Shown in pieces: positions 1 to 6,773 of a stretch of DNA of 64,000 nucleotides. The translations under genes and the position numbers were made by a program. Within the stretch, counting starts at the first letter, position 1. Each line of letters begins with the position of its first letter. This stretch comes from Streptomyces cyaneus (GTDB taxonomy: Bacteria; Actinomycetota; Actinomycetes; Streptomycetales; Streptomycetaceae). A model generated the notes under the pieces. It did no database searches. It was not told the origin of the DNA and saw nothing but the letters and a program-made list of their open reading frames with translations. The DNA lies in the NCBI RefSeq assembly GCF_004028635.1, contig NZ_RQJW01000008.1, positions 310,001 to 374,000 of the forward strand, read 5' to 3'.

Positions 1-95
1 ACGGGCCTCCACAGGCGTCACTTTCCGCCCGCCCGGCGGTAGGTCCGCCAACTCGGTTGTCGGACAAGCCGACGGTAGTGGCTGGTGTGAGGGGT

Positions 96-132
96 GAGGG
101 TGTTTCACCCTCTTGATTCACCCTGAAGGGTG
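96..132. promoter_or_regulatory. Clustered CACCCT/AGGGTG inverted repeats
   Basis: Two adjacent perfect inverted repeats are visible. GAGGGTG and CACCCTC are separated by TTT (96-112), and CACCCT and AGGGTG are separated by GA (119-132). The same hexamer therefore occurs four times in alternating orientation, about 65 bases before the first gene. It could be a multi-site operator, or the leader or terminator of a gene lying left of the window. The sequence alone does not decide. Confidence 0.45.
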
Positions 133-180
133 GCGCTCGATGGTGTGTGGGAGAAGTCACGTTGTGACGCTAGGCCCGCT

Positions 181-203
181 TCACTGACACCATATGTCAG
201 TGA
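181..203. promoter_or_regulatory. Inverted repeat spanning the start codon of the WYL regulator
   Basis: TCACTGACA and TGTCAGTGA form a perfect 9-bp inverted repeat with a five-base centre. The ATG at 194 lies inside it. No Shine-Dalgarno sequence precedes this ATG, so the transcript may be leaderless and the repeat would overlap the transcription start. An autoregulatory operator for the gene it overlaps is the simplest reading. Confidence 0.6.
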
Positions 204-1150
204 AGTCCGGCCGACTCGTCTCCATCCTCCTGCTGCTCCAGACCCGCGGCAGGATGACCGCCGCCCAGCTCGCCGAGGAACTGGAGGTGTCGGTGCGCAC
301 GGTCTACCGCGATGTCGAGGCGCTGAGCGCCGCCGGCGTCCCGCTGTACGGCGACGCGGGTCACGCCGGCGGCTACCGCCTCCTCGACGGCTACCGCACC
401 CGCCTCACCGGACTCACCGCCGACGAGGCCGAGGCGCTCTTCCTCGCCGGGGCGCCCGGACCCGCGGCCCAGCTCGGCCTCGGCTCGGTCCTGGCCGCCG
501 CCCAGCTCAAGGTCCGCGCCGCCCTGCCGCAGGAGCTGCGCATCCACGCCGACCGGATCAGCGGCCGCTTCCACCTCGACGCACCCGGCTGGTACGCCGA
601 CGCCGACGAGACGCCGTACCTCCCCGCGGTGGCCGACGCCGTCTGGAACAGCCGCGTCCTGCACGTCCTGTACCGCCGCTGGCGTGAACCCACCGACGTG
701 GAGCGCCGCCTCGAGCCGTACGGACTCGTCCTCAAGGCGGGTCGCTGGTACGTCGTCGCGGGCCCCGAACCTCGTACGTACCGTGTCGACCAGATCCTCC
801 GACTCACCGCCACCGGCGAGGAGTTCACCCGCCCCGACGGCTTCGATCTCGCCGCGCACTGGGCGGCGTACCAGCGTGACTTCCACGACCGGTTGTACCG
901 CGGGGAGGCGGTGGTGCGGCTGGCTCCCGGAGTGACCCTCGATCGCGCGGTCAACCACCGTACGGAGAACGGCGGTTGGACCCGCGCCGACGTCCCCATC
1001 GAGTCCGTCGACCACGCCCACGCCGAGTTCCTGCGCCTGGGCACCGGCATCGAGGTGCTCGAACCGCCCGAGCTGCGCGAGAAGATCGCTCGGACGGTGG
1101 CCGAACTGGCCGAAAGGTACGGCAACTCGGGGGCGTACGGCGGCGACTGA
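194..1150 (+). CDS. YafY-type HTH/WYL-domain transcriptional regulator
   Basis: This 318-residue protein has an N-terminal winged helix-turn-helix (about residues 7-60, with an AQLAEELEVSVRTVYRDVE core), a linker typical of YafY-type regulators, and a WYL-type ligand-sensing region (about 140-225, GRWYVVAGPEPRTYRVDQI). Such proteins are single-component regulators that respond to small ligands or nucleic acids. The start codon lies within a 9-bp inverted repeat, which suggests autoregulation and leaderless translation. A pectin lyase gene follows after only 40 bases on the same strand, so the two may be co-transcribed. The family call is firm. The ligand and targets are unknown. Confidence 0.88.
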   Translation: MSVKSGRLVSILLLLQTRGRMTAAQLAEELEVSVRTVYRDVEALSAAGVPLYGDAGHAGGYRLLDGYRTRLTGLTADEAEALFLAGAPGPAAQLGLGSVLAAAQLKVRAALPQELRIHADRISGRFHLDAPGWYADADETPYLPAVADAVWNSRVLHVLYRRWREPTDVERRLEPYGLVLKAGRWYVVAGPEPRTYRVDQILRLTATGEEFTRPDGFDLAAHWAAYQRDFHDRLYRGEAVVRLAPGVTLDRAVNHRTENGGWTRADVPIESVDHAHAEFLRLGTGIEVLEPPELREKIARTVAELAERYGNSGAYGGD

Positions 1151-1190
1151 GGGAACGGAACCCGTCCGTCCTCCCGAGGAGGTACGTCAC

Positions 1191-3065
1191 GTGCAGCACC
1201 CGCGCAAGCACCGCAGACGTCGAGCCGCCCTCTCCGCGACCCTCGCCACGGCCGCCCTGGTCGCCGCCGGGCTCACCACGCTGAACGGCGCCGGCGTCGC
1301 GGAGGCCGCCACCGCCCGCCAGGTCGAGGCCCTCGACCGGGGCGTGGTCAGCGTCCACACGGCCGACGGCAACCTGGTCAGCTGGCGATGGCTCGGCACC
1401 GACCCGAACGACGTCTCCTTCAACGTCTACCGGGCCGGCACGAAGGTCAACTCGACCCCGATCACCGGCTCCACGAACTACTTCCACTCCGGCGCCCCCG
1501 AGCAGGCCGACTACACCGTCCGCGCGATCGTGAACGGAGTGGAGCAGGGCGACTCCGTGCACGCCGTCCAGTTCCGCACGGGGTACAAGGACGTCCCGAT
1601 CAGCCCGCCGGCAGGCGGCACGACACCGGACGGGGTGGCCTACACCTACGAGGCCAACGACGCCTCCGTCGGCGATCTCGACGGCGACGGCGCCCTCGAC
1701 ATCGTCCTCAAGTGGCAGCCCACCAACGCCAAGGACAACTCCCAGTCCGGCTACACCGGCAACACCGTCGTCGACGGCATCAAGCTCGACGGCACCCGGC
1801 TGTGGCGCATCGACCTGGGCCGCAACATCCGCTCCGGCGCGCACTACACGCAGTTCCAGGTGTACGACTACGACGGCGACCGCAAGGCCGAGGTCGCCAT
1901 GAAGACGGCCGACGGCACGGTCGACGGGACGGGCGCGGTGATCGGGAGCTCGTCCGCCGATCACCGGAACTCGAGCGGCTACGTCCTCTCCGGGCCCGAG
2001 TACCTGACCATGTTCAACGGGCAGACCGGCAAGGCGATGGGGACGGTGGACTACGTCCCGGCCCGAGGCACGGTCTCGTCCTGGGGCGACTCCTACGGCA
2101 ACCGAGTCGACCGATTCCTCGCCGGTACCGCCTACTTGGACGGTGCCCGGCCCTCCCTGATCATGGCCCGCGGCTACTACACCCGCACGGTCATCGCCGC
2201 CTGGGACTGGCGAGGCGGCAGCTTCACCCGCCGCTGGACCTTCGACACCAACTCCTCCACCAACACCGGCAAGGGATTCGACGGCCAGGGCTCGCACAGC
2301 CTGTCCGTCGGGGACGTCGACGGCGACGGCAAGGACGAGATCGTGTACGGCGCGATGGCCGTCGACGACAACGGCAACGGCCTGTGGACCACGAAGACCG
2401 GGCACGGCGACGCCCAGCACCTCGGCGACCTCGACCCCTCGCACGCGGGCCTGGAGTACTTCAAGGTCTCGGAGTCGACCAGCCAGCCGGCCGAGCTGTA
2501 CATCAACCCGGCCAACGGCACGGTCAACTGGAAGCTCGCCGCCTGCTGCGACAACGGTCGCGGAGTCGCCGGGGACATCTGGGCGGGCAACGACGGTGCC
2601 GAGGTGTGGTCCGCCTCCGACACCTCCATCCGCGACGAGGCCGGCGCCACCAAGGGGCGTGAGCCGTCCTCCGTCAACTTCCTGTCCTGGTGGGACGGCG
2701 ACACCGTCCGCGAACTCCTCGACGGCACCCGCATCGACAAGTACGGCACCTCGTCCGACACCCGCCTGCTGACCGGCTCCGGCGTCTCCTCCAACAACAG
2801 CACCAAGGCCACCCCCGTGCTGTCCGGCGACATCCTCGGCGACTGGCGCGAGGAGGTCATCTGGCGCACCAGCGGCAACACGGCGCTCAGGATCTACTCG
2901 ACGCCGTACGAAACGAGCACGAAGATCACGACCCTGCTCCACGACCCGATGTACCGCACGGGCCTGGCCTGGCAGAACACCGGCTACAACCAGCCCCCGC
3001 ACCCGAGCTTCTTCATCGGCAACGGCATGCCGACGGCGCCCCGGCCGACGGTGTACACGCCCTGA
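1191..3065 (+). CDS. Secreted rhamnogalacturonan lyase, PL11 family
   Basis: The 624-residue product starts at GTG with GAGGAGG upstream. A twin-arginine-rich N terminus and hydrophobic stretch (about 1-39) form a signal peptide. The mature part starts with ARQVEALDRGVVSVHTADG, followed by the SWRWLGTDP segment characteristic of YesW/YesX-type PL11 lyases. Asp-rich calcium-binding loops DLDGDG and DVDGDGKDE support the beta-propeller fold. PL11 enzymes cleave the alternating rhamnose-galacturonate backbone of pectin by beta-elimination. No carbohydrate-binding module is present. The gene sits 40 bases after the WYL regulator and near cellulase genes, which fits a plant cell wall locus. Confidence 0.93.
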   Translation: MQHPRKHRRRRAALSATLATAALVAAGLTTLNGAGVAEAATARQVEALDRGVVSVHTADGNLVSWRWLGTDPNDVSFNVYRAGTKVNSTPITGSTNYFHSGAPEQADYTVRAIVNGVEQGDSVHAVQFRTGYKDVPISPPAGGTTPDGVAYTYEANDASVGDLDGDGALDIVLKWQPTNAKDNSQSGYTGNTVVDGIKLDGTRLWRIDLGRNIRSGAHYTQFQVYDYDGDRKAEVAMKTADGTVDGTGAVIGSSSADHRNSSGYVLSGPEYLTMFNGQTGKAMGTVDYVPARGTVSSWGDSYGNRVDRFLAGTAYLDGARPSLIMARGYYTRTVIAAWDWRGGSFTRRWTFDTNSSTNTGKGFDGQGSHSLSVGDVDGDGKDEIVYGAMAVDDNGNGLWTTKTGHGDAQHLGDLDPSHAGLEYFKVSESTSQPAELYINPANGTVNWKLAACCDNGRGVAGDIWAGNDGAEVWSASDTSIRDEAGATKGREPSSVNFLSWWDGDTVRELLDGTRIDKYGTSSDTRLLTGSGVSSNNSTKATPVLSGDILGDWREEVIWRTSGNTALRIYSTPYETSTKITTLLHDPMYRTGLAWQNTGYNQPPHPSFFIGNGMPTAPRPTVYTP

Positions 3066-3098
3066 GCATCGGCGACGGGCTCGACCTTGCTCGACCCG

Positions 3099-3132
3099 CC
3101 TGGCAGCCCGGACGTCATGACGGGCTGCCAGG
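3099..3132 (+). terminator. Rho-independent terminator after the PL11 lyase
   Basis: CCTGGCAGCCCG and CGGGCTGCCAGG form a perfect 12-bp stem around a ten-base loop, 33 bases after the lyase stop codon. T-rich sequence follows, including a six-T run near 3151. Confidence 0.85.
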
Positions 3133-3227
3133 TTGCTTTGCGGGCCCGACTTTTTTCGGTGCTCCGTGCAACCATGCGGGTTCTTCACGGGTCCTTCACA
3201 TGCGTACCACCGAAACCTGGGGAGAAC

Positions 3228-3836
3228 ATGGTCCACCACACCCGCATACGTCTCGCCGCCACCGCGGCCGTCGCCGTCGCCGCGCTCGGCCTGAGCGCCT
3301 GTGGTTCCGGCTCCGGCGACGAGGTCGTCGACAAGCCCAAGGCGAAGGCCTCCGCCAAGGCCGACAGCGGCAGCGGCAACGAGAAGGAGCCCGCCGCCGA
3401 GAAGAGCAGCGCCGCGCCCGACGTCGCCAAGGTCGGTGACACGCTCGCGCTCAAGGGCATGGAGAGCGGCAGCGGCCTCGACGTCACCGTCGTCAAGGTC
3501 GTCGACAACGCCAAGTCCAGTGACGAGTTCTTCGCCCCCGAGTCCGGCAACCGGTGGATCGGTGTGCAGCTCCAACTCGTCAACACCGGCACCAAGGTCT
3601 ACTCCGACGCTCCCGTGAACGGGGCGAAGATGGCCGACGACCAGGGCCAGCAGTTCGGGACCGTCCTCGCCGACATCACGGCCGGCCCGTCGATGTCGTC
3701 GGACGTCCGGCTCAAGCCGGGCGCGAAGGCGCTGGGCTGGGTCGTGTTCGAGGTGCCGAAGGCGTCGAAGGCGGCCACGGTCACGTGGGGGATGGACTCC
3801 GGCTTCGCCGAGCAGATCGGGGAGTGGAAGCTGTAG
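3228..3836 (+). CDS. Small DUF4352-like lipoprotein
   Basis: The 202-residue product starts at ATG 3228, preceded by GGGGAG. In-frame codons run further upstream but encode an implausible N terminus and cross the preceding terminator region. The N terminus is a lipoprotein signal with an LSAC lipobox, so the protein should be anchored outside the membrane. A charged Lys/Ala/Glu-rich linker follows, then a beta-rich domain (WIGVQLQLVNTGTKVYSD and GWVVFEVPK) resembling DUF4352, an immunoglobulin-like fold. These are often stress-related lipoproteins without enzymatic activity. The gene is monocistronic, between a terminator and a convergent xyloglucanase gene. Function is unknown. Confidence 0.85.
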   Translation: MVHHTRIRLAATAAVAVAALGLSACGSGSGDEVVDKPKAKASAKADSGSGNEKEPAAEKSSAAPDVAKVGDTLALKGMESGSGLDVTVVKVVDNAKSSDEFFAPESGNRWIGVQLQLVNTGTKVYSDAPVNGAKMADDQGQQFGTVLADITAGPSMSSDVRLKPGAKALGWVVFEVPKASKAATVTWGMDSGFAEQIGEWKL

Positions 3837-3845
3837 GCGACAGCA

Positions 3846-3882
3846 CCGAGGGCGCGTACCGGCGAACGGCACGCGCCCTCGG
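3846..3882. terminator. Bidirectional terminator between lipoprotein and GH74 genes
   Basis: CCGAGGGCGCGT and ACGCGCCCTCGG are perfect 12-base arms around a 13-base loop. They lie in the 57-base gap between two convergent genes, so the hairpin can serve both directions. Confidence 0.82.
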
Positions 3883-3893
3883 GCTCGCTCGGC

Positions 3894-6551
3894 TCAACTC
3901 ACCGCGCAGCTCTGGTCACCCAGCTTGAAGGCGGTCGGTTTCGCGTTCGTCCCCGACCAGCTTCCCGTGAATCCGAAGCTGACGGACGAGCCGGCCGCCA
4001 CGCTGCCGTTCCAGCCCACGTTCTTCGCGGTCACCGCCGAGCCCGACTGCGTATGGTCGGCGTTCCACACCTGTGTGATCCGCTGCCCGTCCGCGAAGGT
4101 CCAGCCGAGGGACCAGCCACTCCAGGCACTGGAACCGGTGTTGGACAGCTGGACGTCCGCCTGGAAACCGCCCGACCACTGGTTGGTGACCTTGTACGTC
4201 ACCGTGCAGGCGCCGGTCGGCGTCGGGTCCGGATCCGGGTCGGGATCCGTGGTGCCGCCGCCGGCCGTGTCGCCGTAGATGACGCCCCGGCCGTTCGTTG
4301 CCACGTAGACCCGCCCGTACACCCGGGGGTCACCCGTGATCGCCGCGCCCGTCCAACCCCACTGGTGGGCGTCGTCGTTGACGCGGGTCCAGGTGACGCC
4401 CTTGTCGACGGAGCGGAAGATGCCGCGTACGCCGCCGATCTTCGCGCTGGTGTAGAGGGTTTGGTACGACGCGCCCGTCGCCGCCTTGCCGAAGCCGATG
4501 GCGTCGGCTTGCTCGACGTTCGAGAGTTTCGTGAAGCTCGCGCCCCCATCGGTCGAGTGCCACAGACCGTACGCCCCGTCCGTCGCACCACCCGCCAGCC
4601 ACACGTCCCCCTTCACCCCGGGCAGCGCCTTGAAGCGGACGCTGTCACCGCTCGGCAGCCCGGCCGCCGAGGACGCGGTGAAGGTCGCGCCGCCGTCCGA
4701 ACTCACGTAAAACTTGCCGGACTTGAAGCCGTAGAAGACCTTCGGGTCGACCCGATCCGACTCGACGATCGCCCCGGCCGGAATCCCGCTCGACGCCTGC
4801 CACGAGTTGCCGAACCCCGTCGTGTACTGCACGCCCGTGCCGGCAGGGCTCCACACGAACCGGCTGCCGTCGGCCGCCGCGGCCACCGTGCCGCCCTCGC
4901 TGACGCCCGACGGGTCGGTCCCCGCAAACCAGTTGGCGCCGTTGTCCGTCGAGAACGCGATGTGCGGTCCGGAGTCGAGATTGCCGACCCGGACGACCGT
5001 GTCGGGGTTGGACTCGGCGTAGTCCAGGCTCGTCGTCGTGGTGAAGTTCGGCTGTGTGAACATCATCGACGGCACCTTGGTGAGGTCCGTGTGGCGGAAG
5101 CCGCCGATGTCACCGAGGGCGCTCAGGAGCGGGGCGCCCGACGGGGGAGAGGCGAGGTCGTTGACCGCCGTCTCCTCCAGGCCCTGCACCATCGGCTTGA
5201 TGGTGAACTGGCTCCCGCTGTCCCACTTCGTCAGGTCCTCGGTGCCGTAGATCGTCGCGCCCGTCCCGTACATCATCCGGTTGGAGTTGAACGGGTCGAT
5301 CTCCAAGGCCTCGGTCATCCAGCCCAGTTTCGGCGTCTGCTCGGGCGGTGACGGATTCGCGCCCCAGGTCAGCCACGGCGACGACGAGACGTCCATGGTG
5401 TAGCGGTTGGCGCGGTTGGGATACGATGTGTAGTCCCACGCCTTGGTCCAGGTGCCGCCGCTGTCCGTCGAGCGGAAGATCTGAGTGTCCGGCCACCAGG
5501 AGCTGTACGCCGTCGCCATCACCGTGCCGGGCTTCTGCCGGTCGAGGGTCAGACCGGCGAAGCCGTAGTAGGTGTCGGCCTCGGCGACCGGGCTGATGTT
5601 CGTCCAGGTGCCGGTCGCGGTCGCGTACCGCCACAGCTGGCCCTTGCCGCCGTCGTACGGGCCGCCCTTGTCGCTGTAGGCGAGGTAGAGGTAGCCGTTC
5701 GTCGCGTCCAGGACACCCTTGTGGGCCAGGTAGCCCGTCGGCTGCCCGGCGACCCGCGACCAGGTCGCGCCCGCGTCGGTCGACCGGTACACGGCGTTGT
5801 CCTTGTCGGCGACCCCGACGTAGATGGTCTTCGTCGCGTTCCCGGACGTCCCCGTGGACTCGTCGAAGGTGACCCAGACGATGCCTTGGTTGTCGCTGGC
5901 GTACCCGCTCGTGTCGCTCGGATCCTGCACGTAGTTGCCGACGTTGGGGAAGTTCGCCACCTGCGACCAGGACGCCCCGGAGTCCGTCGACCGCCACAGC
6001 CCCTTGCCGCTCGGGGCGCCCAGATACAGCACGCTGTTCTTGTTCGGGTCGACCGCCAGCCGCTCACCCATGCCGCGTCCGGGCATGTTGCCGCCCAGCT
6101 TGAACGGCAGGTCGGTCTTCTGCCAGCTCGCGCCCCGGTCGGAGGAGCGCATGACCGCGCCGTTGTTCGGGTCCCAGCTGTTGGTGTACGTCCCGACCGC
6201 CGCGTACACCTTGTTCGGGTCGGCCGAGTCGGACGCCAGGCTCACCACACCCGTGTGCCCCCAGTCACCCCAGCCGACCGAGTCCAGCAGCGGCGTCCAG
6301 GTCTTCGACGACTCCTGCCAGCGGTAGGCGCCGCCGATGTCGGTACGCGCGTAGGCGAGGTTCTTCTCCTTGCGGTTGAAGACGATGCCGGGGACAAAGC
6401 CGCCCCCGTCGATACGGGCGTTCTTCCAGGTGTAGGTGTCGGCGGCGATCGACACCTTCTGCGTGGCAGGGGCGGCCAGTGCGGGCGGGGTGCCCGCGAG
6501 CAGCCCTGCCGCGAGGGCCAGCGCGGCGGTGAGGATGCGGGTTCTTCGCAC
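3894..6551 (-). CDS. Secreted xyloglucanase, GH74 with C-terminal CBM2
   Basis: The start is the GTG at 6551, preceded by GGAGAGG, giving 885 residues. A 46-residue upstream extension looks non-coding. A signal peptide (about 1-27) precedes a GH74 seven-bladed twin propeller with many Asp-box-like repeats (SxDxGxTW). The family catalytic acids are recognisable in ARTDIGGAYRW (Asp71) and in the later GDIGGFRHTDL. A DPDPDPDPTPTG linker leads to a C-terminal CBM2 with conserved tryptophans. The enzyme should hydrolyse the glucan backbone of xyloglucan outside the cell. A GGAAAGCGCTTTCC palindrome lies 50 bases upstream of the start. Confidence 0.95.
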   Translation of the reverse strand: MRRTRILTAALALAAGLLAGTPPALAAPATQKVSIAADTYTWKNARIDGGGFVPGIVFNRKEKNLAYARTDIGGAYRWQESSKTWTPLLDSVGWGDWGHTGVVSLASDSADPNKVYAAVGTYTNSWDPNNGAVMRSSDRGASWQKTDLPFKLGGNMPGRGMGERLAVDPNKNSVLYLGAPSGKGLWRSTDSGASWSQVANFPNVGNYVQDPSDTSGYASDNQGIVWVTFDESTGTSGNATKTIYVGVADKDNAVYRSTDAGATWSRVAGQPTGYLAHKGVLDATNGYLYLAYSDKGGPYDGGKGQLWRYATATGTWTNISPVAEADTYYGFAGLTLDRQKPGTVMATAYSSWWPDTQIFRSTDSGGTWTKAWDYTSYPNRANRYTMDVSSSPWLTWGANPSPPEQTPKLGWMTEALEIDPFNSNRMMYGTGATIYGTEDLTKWDSGSQFTIKPMVQGLEETAVNDLASPPSGAPLLSALGDIGGFRHTDLTKVPSMMFTQPNFTTTTSLDYAESNPDTVVRVGNLDSGPHIAFSTDNGANWFAGTDPSGVSEGGTVAAAADGSRFVWSPAGTGVQYTTGFGNSWQASSGIPAGAIVESDRVDPKVFYGFKSGKFYVSSDGGATFTASSAAGLPSGDSVRFKALPGVKGDVWLAGGATDGAYGLWHSTDGGASFTKLSNVEQADAIGFGKAATGASYQTLYTSAKIGGVRGIFRSVDKGVTWTRVNDDAHQWGWTGAAITGDPRVYGRVYVATNGRGVIYGDTAGGGTTDPDPDPDPTPTGACTVTYKVTNQWSGGFQADVQLSNTGSSAWSGWSLGWTFADGQRITQVWNADHTQSGSAVTAKNVGWNGSVAAGSSVSFGFTGSWSGTNAKPTAFKLGDQSCAVS

Positions 6552-6600
6552 GGTGGGGGTCCTCTCCGGGGTGCGGGGGGGGGGGATGGAAGTGACATGG

Positions 6601-6614
6601 GGAAAGCGCTTTCC
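6601..6614. promoter_or_regulatory. LacI-type palindromic operator upstream of the GH74 gene
   Basis: GGAAAGCGCTTTCC is a perfect 14-bp palindrome with the central CG typical of LacI/GalR-family operators. It lies 50 bases upstream of the GH74 start. It differs from the TGGGAGCGCTCCCA element in front of the cellulase genes, so a different LacI-type repressor may read it. Confidence 0.68.
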
Positions 6615-6681
6615 GATGAGGGCGAAGATGGCCGGGCGATCCCCAGTGCGGGTGGGGACCGCCCGGCCGACGGGGCGGTGA

Positions 6682-6718
6682 CGCCCCAAGGGGCGCGGGG
6701 AACTGCGCGACCAGCCAC
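6682..6718. repeat. Streptomyces-type intergenic repeat with hairpin
   Basis: CGCCCC-AA-GGGGCG (6682-6695) forms a hairpin and is followed by GCGCGACCAGCCAC (6705-6718). The reverse complement of that 14-mer recurs at 13238-13251, beside another GC hairpin. The pair resembles the dispersed intergenic repeats common in streptomycetes. Here it lies after the GH48 gene and could act as its terminator. Confidence 0.6.
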
Positions 6719-6773
6719 GGCGGACCCGCAGTCGAACGCGGCCCCTCCCGCGGAGCTCCCTAGCGGGGGCTGG

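Noticed and set aside
3087..3227. A longer start for the DUF4352-like lipoprotein
   Set aside because: It would start within the lyase terminator and place 47 residues before a clear lipoprotein signal peptide.
951..3872. A 973-residue minus-strand open frame opposite the lyase and lipoprotein
   Set aside because: It is antisense to two well-supported genes, is Arg/Gly/Val-rich as expected for a shadow frame in high-GC DNA, and has no recognisable domain.
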